Source: Stieleria varia
GTDB lineage: Bacteria > Planctomycetota > Planctomycetia > Pirellulales > Pirellulaceae
Assembly (NCBI RefSeq): GCF_038443385.1
Contig: NZ_CP151726.1
Span: 9,300,001 to 9,364,000 of the forward strand
Direction of reading: 5' to 3'
Length of the DNA stretch: 64,000 nt
Under the pieces are notes generated by a model. That model did not search any database, was not told the DNA's origin, and worked only from the letters and a program-made list of their open reading frames with translations. Positions 1 through 8,369 of the stretch are shown piece by piece (positions within the stretch are counted from its first letter, which is position 1; each line of letters starts with the position of its first letter). A program made the position numbers and the translations under genes.

Positions 1-1765
1 AGTCGTCGATCAAGGCAATACGTTGGCCGTAAACGCTCGTAGCCGCAGTCTTGGCTTTCGCCTTGTCGAACAAGGCGAGCGCTTCATCGGCTACCGCTTT
101 GTCGTCATCCATCGCACTCCAGTTTGCCTCGCAATGACTGAAAAATGCGAGCATCTCCTGTTCGGCGGGACCGTAGAACAGGCGACAGTACTCGTCCAGC
201 ATCGCGTCGACATCCGCGTCCCGGCCTCCCCAGTACATGCGAGCGGTGAAATAGACCATGAAGTGATTGAAGCCGATGTCTTTGGTGGCGAAGTCCTGTG
301 CCACGCTGAGCCAAATGTCTTCGCCTGCCGAAACATCTTTGGTCGCATTCACGCTTTCGCCGATCGCGTGCGCGGCAAAACTGGGCAGGTACCATCCTCG
401 ACTGGTGAAAGGGTAGTTTTCAAAGTTCAACAGCGGATTGTCGGTCTTTTTTTCCCATGTCGCTCGCAACGCATCGGGTGCGGACTCACCTTGGCCTTTG
501 CTGCCGGCTTTATTGATCGGACGCCGACCGCCGACAATACAGACTTGCACATTCGGCTCAAGTTTCTCGATCTTCAACGGCGGCAGCGTGTATGCACCGT
601 AGGCGCAGTTGAGCACTTTGGCGCGCGGATGCGTCTTAGCGATCTCCTTGGCCACGCGATTGACAAAATCCCACACATGATCGCTCAGCAAGCCACGCTC
701 GTTCCGCTCGGGTGAATCCTTGCCTTTGCATTGTTCACATTGACAGATGGCGGTGTATCCGTCCGGCGGCATGATGGAAACGGTTTCGAACTGGTAGTTG
801 TCCAGCAGCGCCCGCGCCCAACGCACGGTCTCGTGGAACAGCTCGTCGTTCGAGTAGCAGACTTGGCACTTCGTGTCACCGGGTTTGAAATCAGTCTTAC
901 CACCGTAGATCGCGAACCAATCTGGATGCGCATCATAGACGGCCTGATGATTCGTCATCGTGGAAATGCCATGAGCGATCTGCAGACGTTCGTCATTTCG
1001 CAGTCCGAGTCGCATCACCCATCGCGACGTTTCGGGGCCGGCGGTACTGAAGCGAAAATTGAACTGCCGCAGAGGAAAATCCGGCTGCACCGTTTCATCG
1101 ATTTGTGGTAGCGGGATGGTTTTCATCGACGGCAGGATTTCGCCCAGTTCACCCGGCAAGTACCACCTCGCACCGAGTTTGCGCAGGAAACCGCAGACCG
1201 CATTGAAACTGCCACGTTCATCGAGTCCCCAGATTTCCAGAGTCTCCTTAGGCGCCGAGATCGCACCTTCCGGTTTTCCGATGTCGCCGGGCAGGCGCAA
1301 ACGGTTTTTGTAGAGTCCACGCCCCGGCATCCCATATGGTGCACCGACGATCGTTTCCCACTCAGCCTGCGCGCGGGGGATGTCGCTGTTGTTCTTTGCA
1401 AAGGGCTGCATCGGGGTGAAATCTTGATCATTACCGACGAGTGACATCCAATCCGGACCCGAAGTGATGCGATACGCACCGGCCAGCAAGCCGTTCGCGT
1501 TCACGGGATTGTGCGGACTCTCGCCGATGAAGATCTTCACCACGCTGCCGCTCGGTGCGGTCACGATGGGCAATCTCGCACCGCTGATCTTTTCGATCTG
1601 CATCCGAAACTCATGCGCAGCGACACGCTGCATGCGACTGGGATTCTCAGCAATGACAATTTCCGCTTGCGGCTTGGCATCGCGAACGATGAACCGTTCT
1701 GCAGCCTGAGTTGCAGCCAGCGGCGAAAGCAGCAGGGCGACGAGGAATGTGAGTGTGGATCTCAT
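1..1765 (-). CDS. DUF4838 family secreted protein (3' end outside window)
   Basis: An uninterrupted frame runs from the ATG at 1763-1765 to the left edge (588 codons), so the C-terminus is missing. Residues 1-22 are a signal peptide with a leucine-rich core, probably cut after ATQA. The rest resembles DUF4838 proteins, which share folds with family 20/67 glycoside hydrolases: an alpha/beta N-terminal part, then a barrel-like region with cysteine pairs CQVC (about residue 300) and CQCEQC (about 343), and an aromatic segment starting MYWGGRDAD near residue 508. DUF4838 genes usually sit in polysaccharide-utilisation clusters, and here the neighbours are a sulfatase and FAD oxidoreductases on the same strand. 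The enzymatic activity is not established for the family. A 336-nt gap holding a mobile-like repeat separates it from the upstream FAD oxidoreductase, so it may have its own promoter. Confidence 0.85.
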   Translation of the reverse strand, partial: MRSTLTFLVALLLSPLAATQAAERFIVRDAKPQAEIVIAENPSRMQRVAAHEFRMQIEKISGARLPIVTAPSGSVVKIFIGESPHNPVNANGLLAGAYRITSGPDWMSLVGNDQDFTPMQPFAKNNSDIPRAQAEWETIVGAPYGMPGRGLYKNRLRLPGDIGKPEGAISAPKETLEIWGLDERGSFNAVCGFLRKLGARWYLPGELGEILPSMKTIPLPQIDETVQPDFPLRQFNFRFSTAGPETSRWVMRLGLRNDERLQIAHGISTMTNHQAVYDAHPDWFAIYGGKTDFKPGDTKCQVCYSNDELFHETVRWARALLDNYQFETVSIMPPDGYTAICQCEQCKGKDSPERNERGLLSDHVWDFVNRVAKEIAKTHPRAKVLNCAYGAYTLPPLKIEKLEPNVQVCIVGGRRPINKAGSKGQGESAPDALRATWEKKTDNPLLNFENYPFTSRGWYLPSFAAHAIGESVNATKDVSAGEDIWLSVAQDFATKDIGFNHFMVYFTARMYWGGRDADVDAMLDEYCRLFYGPAEQEMLAFFSHCEANWSAMDDDKAVADEALALFDKAKAKTAATSVYGQRIALIDD

Positions 1766-1776
1766 GGGATTGCCCT

Positions 1777-2031
1777 GGGCTGTTCAAAAGTTGGTGTTGA
1801 TTTGATGTTTCGACGCTAATCTTTGAGCTGCGGAGACTGCTGATTGAGTGAGCCGCAAGGCGCTAGCCGCGGGCCTAATGGTGTTGAGGGAAACCTTCGA
1901 GGCCCGTGGCTAGCGCCATCGGCTCACAGTGATAACGCAACCCGACCAAATCAGCTGTCTCCTGCGCCGGGACAGGTGACAGAAACTTGTGGAGCGCCAC
2001 ATCGCCACAACCTAAGTATTTTGAACAGCCC
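1777..2031. repeat. MITE-like element, family 3, copy A (with nested family 2 element)
   Basis: The element begins GGGCTGTTCAAAAGTTGG and ends in the inverted sequence TATTTTGAACAGCCC, giving terminal inverted repeats of about 13 bp. Its left end (GTTGATTTGATGTTTCG) and right end (TGACAGAAACTTG, then CCACAACC) match a second copy at 48742-49116, while the interiors differ. It has no coding capacity. It lies between the FAD oxidoreductase and the DUF4838 gene, starting 11 nt upstream of the latter's ATG. Confidence 0.7.
1832..1962. repeat. Nested inverted-repeat element, family 2, copy a
   Basis: This 131-bp element lies inside the family 3 element. It is bounded by GGAGACTGCTGATT and its inverted partner AATCAGCTGTCTCC (13 of 14 matching). 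Inside is a long stem with arms around 1851-1876 (including GGCGCTAGCCGCGGGCC) and 1900-1926 (including GGCCCGTGGCTAGCGCC). The segment CTGATTGAGTGAGCCGC recurs as TCGATTGAGTGAGCCGC in the element at 40983-41102. Confidence 0.65.
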
Positions 2032-2101
2032 ATGATTGCCCATGCCGAGTGGTCCATTGGATACGATCGAACGATACAATCGGACGATACGGTCAGCGGA
2101 T

Positions 2102-4024
2102 CTATTTCGCAGCAGCCGACGGTGCCGGAGGGATCGGTTTGGGAGGCCAAGTGAGAACTTGGCCGTCCGCGACGAGTCGGCTTTGGAGTTCTGAGTAATC
2201 CACTTGCTGCACCGCGACGTCGTTCTCGATTGCCAAGCATGCGGCCGTGGCAGCAGATTGACTGGTGACCATGAAGACGGGCTCCATGCGAATGCTGGCG
2301 AAAGCGGTATGGCTGGCGGACAAGGCAAACGTGACGAGCAAGTTCTCGCACTGGTCGGCCTTGGGGATGATCGCTCCATATCCAATCTGGTACGGGCCGT
2401 AGCCGCCGCGACCGCCAGCCACTTTGCCCTCACGGGTGACCACGGAGTCCTTGACGATCCGTCGGATTTCATGCACGTCCGTGCCGTACGATCCGAGTCC
2501 GATCGAGTGTGGCGCGATCTGATGGCCGAAGGTGTGATGCTCGGTCAAGACAAGGTCGCTGACCATCCGGCGGCCTTCGCGAATGTAAAGCTGATGTGGC
2601 CAGCCGCCGGTGTCAGGGAACTCATCTCTGGGCAAGCCGAAACGCAGCATGTCGTTGCGGACCTTTTCGGGAACACGGGGATCCGTCGCAAGGAAATGCA
2701 GCAGCCCGCGGTGGTAGTTTTCGATCTCACGGGAAATCTCGACTCGTCGATCGTAGCTTGCCTCTGGCCATTCCCAACTCGCACCCGGCAGGTTGCCGCC
2801 AAACGTCGCGGTGTTGAAATCCCATTTCTGATTGGGCAGTGGATCGTGTTTGCTGAACCAACGCAGATCCATGTCGTCACCGATCGCTTGACAGGCAGCG
2901 ATGAATCGCGCGACAAGCTCATAACGTCCGGCGTCGTAATCAGCAGGCGGATCGATGGGCAACCGATCGTCCGCAGTGCTGAGACAGAGGCGAAAGCAAT
3001 ACGCCATGACGCCGGGGGCGGGTTCGCCCTGCGTTCCTGGTTTACCTTCATTGACCAAAGGCAACAAGCCGCTCGATGCGTCCCCGGCCACCACATAGGG
3101 ATCCAGTGGAAAATCACGATCCCAAACGCCCTGTCCACCAGGAACGCGGCCGTTTGCCCCGGGTTTCAGATGATTGGTGCGAGGCTTGTACTTTTCGGTG
3201 TAGTGGATTCCGTTGTATTGCTCACCATACTTTTCATTTCCTTCACGCATCAGCGTGTATTCGACACCAGCGGCAGCCATCAAGTCGCCTTCGTAGGTGG
3301 TATCAACGAACACTTTGGCGTGAACGACGCGGTCGTCATCCGTTTTCAGTGAAACAATTCGCGTTCCTTTTTTGGAAACCGAACTCAGGCGGGTATTGCG
3401 CAGCACCGTCACACCCGCTTCCCGCACCATTTCGTCAAACACTTGCTCGGCCACGTGCGGTTCGATCGAATAGGCGCCGCCCGTGGCGGGACCACCGTTT
3501 CCCCGAAACGCTTCTCCCCAGTTCAATTGTTTTCCGTAGCCCGCGACGAGACGTGTGAAGTATTCACGGGCAAGTCCACCGACGCTACGAGGATCACCGA
3601 TATCGACCGCGCTCAAGCCGCCACTGGTCATACCGCCCAGATGCCCGCCCGGCTCGACGAGGACAACGCTCTTGCCCATGCGAGCGGCTTGAACAGCCGC
3701 GATCACTCCACCAGACGTTCCCCCATAAACACAGACGTCGGCGTCGATTTCATCACGCACCACCTGCTCCGTCATCCAAGCGACGGTCAGCACACCGCTG
3801 CGGTAGTGATTCTTGTTGTCGGTGCTACCACCTTCAAAAAGAACCGGCATCGTGCCGTCGGGCAGGAACGCCAGATCGCTGTAACCATCCTTAGCGGTCT
3901 CAAAGAGATCCGTATTCTCGGCGGCGTTGATGGAAACCCAACTCCCACCGAGCAGGATCAACGCAAACAATTGGATGGCGACGACAAAATGTCGCTGACG
4001 ATTCACGGGGTAGATTTTCACCAC
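2102..4024 (-). CDS. FAD-dependent oxidoreductase with sialidase-tail remnant
   Basis: A secreted flavoprotein of 640 aa. The start used is a GTG at 4022-4024, which overlaps the upstream RraA-like gene by 7 nt. A signal peptide occupies about residues 12-35. Residues 94-106 give the dinucleotide-binding motif (DADVCVYGGTSGG), followed by VVLVEPGGHLGGMTSGGL, typical of the FAD_oxidored (PF12831) family; the conserved C-terminal segment AFASIRMEPVFM is present. Members are common in planctomycete and verrucomicrobial sugar clusters, but substrates are mostly unknown. Residues about 38-85 (YSDLAFLPDGTMPVLFEGG, then TVAWMTEQ) read like the last blade of an exo-sialidase, with the rest of the propeller absent; the neighbour at 4951-8205 has the full propeller-FAD architecture. 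Translational coupling implies a shared pathway with the RraA-like protein. Confidence 0.85.
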   Translation of the reverse strand: MVKIYPVNRQRHFVVAIQLFALILLGGSWVSINAAENTDLFETAKDGYSDLAFLPDGTMPVLFEGGSTDNKNHYRSGVLTVAWMTEQVVRDEIDADVCVYGGTSGGVIAAVQAARMGKSVVLVEPGGHLGGMTSGGLSAVDIGDPRSVGGLAREYFTRLVAGYGKQLNWGEAFRGNGGPATGGAYSIEPHVAEQVFDEMVREAGVTVLRNTRLSSVSKKGTRIVSLKTDDDRVVHAKVFVDTTYEGDLMAAAGVEYTLMREGNEKYGEQYNGIHYTEKYKPRTNHLKPGANGRVPGGQGVWDRDFPLDPYVVAGDASSGLLPLVNEGKPGTQGEPAPGVMAYCFRLCLSTADDRLPIDPPADYDAGRYELVARFIAACQAIGDDMDLRWFSKHDPLPNQKWDFNTATFGGNLPGASWEWPEASYDRRVEISREIENYHRGLLHFLATDPRVPEKVRNDMLRFGLPRDEFPDTGGWPHQLYIREGRRMVSDLVLTEHHTFGHQIAPHSIGLGSYGTDVHEIRRIVKDSVVTREGKVAGGRGGYGPYQIGYGAIIPKADQCENLLVTFALSASHTAFASIRMEPVFMVTSQSAATAACLAIENDVAVQQVDYSELQSRLVADGQVLTWPPKPIPPAPSAAAK

Positions 4025-4767
4025 TCACCCTCTTTCGAAAACTTGCGTCGTGTATTGTCACCGAACTGGCGCCCGGCTTCGCTCAAACGGTCCAGGAGTT
4101 CGTCAGATGATAACCCCGCGGCGCCCCTCGCTGCTGGAATGACGGTTTCACATTCGTTGGCATCCATGAAACGAGCGGCCTCCAAGATCCTTTCTTGTTC
4201 GTCCGGTGCGATGACCAGGAAACCGTGCTTGTCGGCGTGAATGAGATCACCCGGCGCGATCGTACGTCCAAAGATTTCGACTTCACAGTTCCAGCGGACA
4301 GGATGAACGTGCGCGTGACCGACACACAGACGCCGCGCCAGAGCTTTGAATCCCGCGTTGGTCATCTCGTCCACATCGCGGATCGCGCCGTCAACGATGG
4401 CGCCCACACAGCCGAGAGCACGATGGGTGTTGCTGTTCACTTCACCCCAAAAGGAACCGATGACACGTGGCTTGTCGAGGTCTTGCACGCAGACGATCTT
4501 TGGCCCAGGAATGCTGGCGACGTACCGCCGATAATCGCTGCCTGCACTCGGGTTCGTCTCTCGGTGAGCCTTATTGCTCGGCTCAATGACGACGGTGACA
4601 GCGTAGCCGACCATCGGTCCCATTTGCGGCATGAAGTCGTGGGTTTCTTCCAAGTTGAAACCATCCGCAGCAGGGTCTCTGGCGGTGATCTGTTCCCAAC
4701 CATTGTAGATCGTCGGCGTGTTCCAACGCTTGAGTTGCAGCAGGTCAGCGTGAGTCAATCTGTTCAT
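4018..4767 (-). CDS. RraA family protein (HMG aldolase-like)
   Basis: A cytoplasmic protein of 249 aa of the RraA/dimethylmenaquinone-methyltransferase-like fold. The diagnostic stretch GCVGAIVDGAIRDVDEM contains the G-x(2)-x-D-G-x-x-R-D active-site signature (Arg and Asp for substrate and divalent metal), and VNSNTHRALG precedes it. In this family the characterised reactions are aldol cleavage of 4-hydroxy-4-methyl-2-oxoglutarate and oxaloacetate decarboxylation; the RNase-E-inhibitor role is confined to enterobacterial RraA and is not expected here. The gene overlaps the following FAD oxidoreductase by 7 nt and lies 183 nt downstream of the sialidase-FAD fusion, so it probably acts on a keto-acid from sugar oxidation (inference). 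Confidence 0.85.
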   Translation of the reverse strand: MNRLTHADLLQLKRWNTPTIYNGWEQITARDPAADGFNLEETHDFMPQMGPMVGYAVTVVIEPSNKAHRETNPSAGSDYRRYVASIPGPKIVCVQDLDKPRVIGSFWGEVNSNTHRALGCVGAIVDGAIRDVDEMTNAGFKALARRLCVGHAHVHPVRWNCEVEIFGRTIAPGDLIHADKHGFLVIAPDEQERILEAARFMDANECETVIPAARGAAGLSSDELLDRLSEAGRQFGDNTRRKFSKEGEW

Positions 4768-4950
4768 GTTTGATCCGTCGTGGTTTCTCGTTCAAAAAAG
4801 ACTTTTCCGCAATGCTCAGATCGGCGGACGGGGCACGCAGACCTCCGTGATGACAAAGCCTCGCAAAAGCCATGCAGTAGCGTTGAGCGATAATCATAAC
4901 TGGCTTGCTGAATCCGGTGGATCGACCCTGCTTGGTGGGACGCACTCAGA

Positions 4951-7900
4951 TCAATTCTTGAGATCATGCGCGGCGGAGTGACTGAGGACCTGACCATTCT
5001 TCGTGAGAATTGCCTGGAGTGGTTCGATGGGGACATCTCGGGGTGGTACGTCTTCCTCGATCGCGAGATGAGCGGCGGTTCCGGCTGCTTGACCGAGCGC
5101 CATCCAAGTTGGTTCCATTCGGATACTGGAAAAGGCGACGTGAGTGGTGCTGGCCGCAACGGGAACAATGATACCGTTGATCTTTTGGGGGATCATCACG
5201 CGGTAAGGAATCTCATAGGGCCGTGTGATGTGATCCAGCATGCCAAGATAACCCTCCAAAACAATCGTATCGCCCGGCTGGCGCTTTCGACAGGGAAAAC
5301 TGTCGATCGGAAACTCGCCGATGGCGATGGTGTCTTGATGATGCGTGATCGCTTCGCCTTTCCCCGTGATGTGATGTTCGGTCAGCGTGAACTCTCCCAC
5401 GAGTCGTCGTCCTTCACGAACATAGAGCTGGAAAGGAAAATGCTCTTTGTCGTCGGTAAACTCATCCTTGGGAAAATGCAATTCGTTGGCGAGTTTTCGA
5501 TGTTCCTCGGGAACCTCTGGATCGGTTTGGAGAAACCAGATGAGTCCGAGTGTCAAGTTACGGATTCGATCGCGTATCCTCTGCCGCGTGACTTCGTCGC
5601 CCTCGATGTATCCACGATTCTCTTCGGTGAATGGAAAGCCCAGCGGTCGGGGGTTCATGTTGACGTCAGTTTTATTGTTCGGGATGTCGGTCACCGAAAG
5701 TACGCGGACCAGGGTATCAAAATGCTTTGGGTTGTAACCTCGTCCCGGTTTGATGATCTTGGGCCCAGAGAGACGACCGGCTTTTAGGTCGTCGAAATAG
5801 CCGAGATAATTTGACCGGTCGTAATCGATAGGCGGCGCGCTGAGTTTGTGACTGTTCTGCGGATCCTTGGTCAGACAGAGCCGATAAGTGAACGCGGGCA
5901 AGTCTTCACTGGCCTCGCCGGTTGTGCCCGGGAGAAACTTTTTCTCCTGGTAATCGAAATAGACAACTCCTGCGTGCGCTTCATTGAATTCGTCCATCGC
6001 CTCACGCCCGAGTCGGTACTCGGCTCCGGCTGCGGCATAGAGATCACCTTCATAAGTGGCGTCAATGAAGACTTTCCCGCGAATCTTAAGAGCCGAACCG
6101 TCGTCTTTTTGCACGGCCGTGATCGACCTCAGCGTTTCATCTGAGGTGTGGGCTTCGCCAAGTCTCCAGCCTTTGAGCACCGTGATACGATTGCCCTCCG
6201 CAGCCAACATCGATTCGAAAACGGCTTCCGAAACAGACGGCTCGGCGTAGTAGCCGTCGCGGCACTGCGTGATGTTTTCGTGTTGGGGGCCGTAGGTATC
6301 GAGATAGTGTCTGAGCTGAGCCTGCACGAACTCACGAAAGATCCCTCCAATCATGGCCCGGTTCTCCACGTCGCTCTTGCCCAGTCCACTGGTCGTCATG
6401 CCGCCGATGTGAAGGTTCGGTTCCACAACGATCACCTGCCTCCCCAACCGGGCGGCGGCAATGGCCGAAGCGAGTCCGCCGGGTGTTCCCCCATAGACAA
6501 CGACGTCCGCATCGCTCGTTGCCCCTGCGATGACGTTCGCATTTACCAGAGCGTCGCAGGTCGGCGCAATGCGGACGTTTTCAAAGCCGGCGGTCTTCCC
6601 GGTGTCACAGTGCAAGACCACGCGAGCCAGATTCGCGTTACTGCTGCCGTTCACATTGGACAACGTCCACGATTTTGGTTCGGCAGGGAGTTCTCCGGGC
6701 GAACCGATCTGCACGTTCAATTCGTCCGGTGTTTTGCGATGGCTGTGCACACGAATCAACAGCGAATGACGAGTTCCAGGAATCAGCTTTGGACCGGTCA
6801 CCGATTCTCTAAAGAGACTCGCCGCGAGTTGTCCCTGTTCATCGATTGACAGCACAACTCGCTTCTCTCCGTTGGTCGTGGCCAGGCTAAGTGTGGCACG
6901 TTTACCATGTTCGGGAACGATCAGATCGGCTGCGACATAAAGTGTTTTTCCTTCCTCGCCGAGATCGATCCAATCCGTTGTTTTTGACCGGCTCGCTCCG
7001 ATCGGAGGCAACGCCATTTCAGACTTCACTGATGACGGCATCGTAATGGCATCGAGCTGGGACAGTTTGATCCGAAGGATTTCGACCGACTGTTTGCCAC
7101 CGGCGAACGCGACGAGCAAATGACCGTCGTGCTCAATCGCATGCGGGTAGTCGACATGCCGTCCGCCCACGAGCCAAGCCAGTTGCTTGAAAACCAGACC
7201 GTCATCGCTGATGGCGATGGTCAGCGGATTTCGGGCACGCGGGTTACTGTTGGAGATCAGGACATACCGACCATCGGATAGTCGCAGGCCAAACAGCTTT
7301 GATGTGGCATCGGGAAAGTTAGTCCGAATCGGCCGAGTCCAGGTGCGTCCTTGATCTTCGGAAATTGATCGGTAGAGAAACTTGCTGCCCTGATTGTCGC
7401 GAAACAGAGCAACGAGCCGATCGTCAGGCAGCGACCACCAAAGAGGTTCCTCCGCGCTCAATGCATCGCTGGTGCCAAGCACCGGAAAGGATTCCCAATC
7501 GTCAATCGATTTGACACCGCCGACGAGAAACTCGACGCCCGACTTTTTGTAATCGTACTTTCGGCGAGACATCATCCAGTCACCAGAATCAATCTTCTTG
7601 GGCGGAAAATTGTTGATCGCATTGTCCGCGACGATTCCAGCGTCGTCCCAACCACTACCTGTCCAACGAAAGGCATGCAACCGAAGACCGGGACCGAAAA
7701 AACCGGCGGCTTCGTCCAGTGAACAGAGTGCCAACAGCTCTCCATCTCGTTGCCAAAATCCTCGTGAAATCCAACGCATCCCTTTGTCAGTCCGCGTGCC
7801 ATAGTGGACAGAGTCGGGATCAGAATTCGGCGGGACCGGTGTCAGGTAACGAGGCTCCGACCACGTGACACTGTCAACACTGGTGGAGTACTTGACCCGC

Positions 7901-8205
7901 TGACCCACACGATCTTCGATCCCTGGGCCGTCACTCCACATCGCAAAGTAGCGATCACGGTGAAACGCAAGATAGTTGTGCTGGTTAACGCCTTTGTTTG
8001 CCCTGACGTCACTGATGACGATGTGCTGGGACGGCACCAGTGGCAGTTTGTCGTAGTCGATCTGGTGCGGATCCTCCGGCAACCAACCACCCCTGAGCAT
8101 CTCGGCGTTTTCTGATGTTTGTGGCATCGGATCAGCCGCGCTCAAATGGAACTGCCAAATCAGTAGAGAAACAAGCAACGAAAGAGCGTATTTGATAGCG
8201 GTCAC
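4951..8205 (-). CDS. Sialidase-like propeller fused to FAD-dependent oxidoreductase
   Basis: A predicted secreted two-enzyme protein of 1084 aa. Residues 1-24 are a signal peptide (LLVSLLIWQFHLSAA). About residues 40-390 read as an exo-sialidase/BNR-type beta-propeller (KYSTSVDSVTWSEPRYLTP; RSISEDQGRTWTRPIRT; AISDDGLVFKQLAWLVGG). A beta-sandwich-like linker follows to about 560. From about 565 a PF12831-type flavoprotein begins (DADVVVYGGTPGGLASA, then PNLHIGGMTTSGLG) and ends with AFSSIRMEPTWMALGQAAG. The flavoprotein half is paralogous to the protein at 2102-4024. Fusion suggests that a sugar released or bound by the propeller is oxidised in place, but this is inference; the propeller may bind sugar without cleaving it. 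It is 164 nt from the upstream sulfatase, on the same strand. Confidence 0.85.
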   Translation of the reverse strand: MTAIKYALSLLVSLLIWQFHLSAADPMPQTSENAEMLRGGWLPEDPHQIDYDKLPLVPSQHIVISDVRANKGVNQHNYLAFHRDRYFAMWSDGPGIEDRVGQRVKYSTSVDSVTWSEPRYLTPVPPNSDPDSVHYGTRTDKGMRWISRGFWQRDGELLALCSLDEAAGFFGPGLRLHAFRWTGSGWDDAGIVADNAINNFPPKKIDSGDWMMSRRKYDYKKSGVEFLVGGVKSIDDWESFPVLGTSDALSAEEPLWWSLPDDRLVALFRDNQGSKFLYRSISEDQGRTWTRPIRTNFPDATSKLFGLRLSDGRYVLISNSNPRARNPLTIAISDDGLVFKQLAWLVGGRHVDYPHAIEHDGHLLVAFAGGKQSVEILRIKLSQLDAITMPSSVKSEMALPPIGASRSKTTDWIDLGEEGKTLYVAADLIVPEHGKRATLSLATTNGEKRVVLSIDEQGQLAASLFRESVTGPKLIPGTRHSLLIRVHSHRKTPDELNVQIGSPGELPAEPKSWTLSNVNGSSNANLARVVLHCDTGKTAGFENVRIAPTCDALVNANVIAGATSDADVVVYGGTPGGLASAIAAARLGRQVIVVEPNLHIGGMTTSGLGKSDVENRAMIGGIFREFVQAQLRHYLDTYGPQHENITQCRDGYYAEPSVSEAVFESMLAAEGNRITVLKGWRLGEAHTSDETLRSITAVQKDDGSALKIRGKVFIDATYEGDLYAAAGAEYRLGREAMDEFNEAHAGVVYFDYQEKKFLPGTTGEASEDLPAFTYRLCLTKDPQNSHKLSAPPIDYDRSNYLGYFDDLKAGRLSGPKIIKPGRGYNPKHFDTLVRVLSVTDIPNNKTDVNMNPRPLGFPFTEENRGYIEGDEVTRQRIRDRIRNLTLGLIWFLQTDPEVPEEHRKLANELHFPKDEFTDDKEHFPFQLYVREGRRLVGEFTLTEHHITGKGEAITHHQDTIAIGEFPIDSFPCRKRQPGDTIVLEGYLGMLDHITRPYEIPYRVMIPQKINGIIVPVAASTTHVAFSSIRMEPTWMALGQAAGTAAHLAIEEDVPPRDVPIEPLQAILTKNGQVLSHSAAHDLKN

Positions 8206-8369
8206 TTTGATTCCGAGGTCATCACCGGGCGGGTCGTGAGGAATAGAGGATCGTGCCGACAGTTAGCAGCGGCTTCCCCAAAGTTCATTGTACTTGCTTT
8301 GTCGGCTGCCACTCCAACCGGTGAAATCGAGGAATATCTCCGTTCCAACTCGCGAGTTTTTACCTCGAT

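Noticed and set aside
2204..3352. Long plus-strand open frame (382 codons) opposite the FAD oxidoreductase
   Set aside because: The minus-strand frame has a signal peptide and clear FAD family motifs; the plus-strand translation has no recognisable features and is a mirror of a codon-biased gene.
4195..4773. Plus-strand open frame (192 codons) opposite the RraA-like gene
   Set aside because: The minus strand encodes the complete RraA active-site signature; the plus-strand product has no family features.
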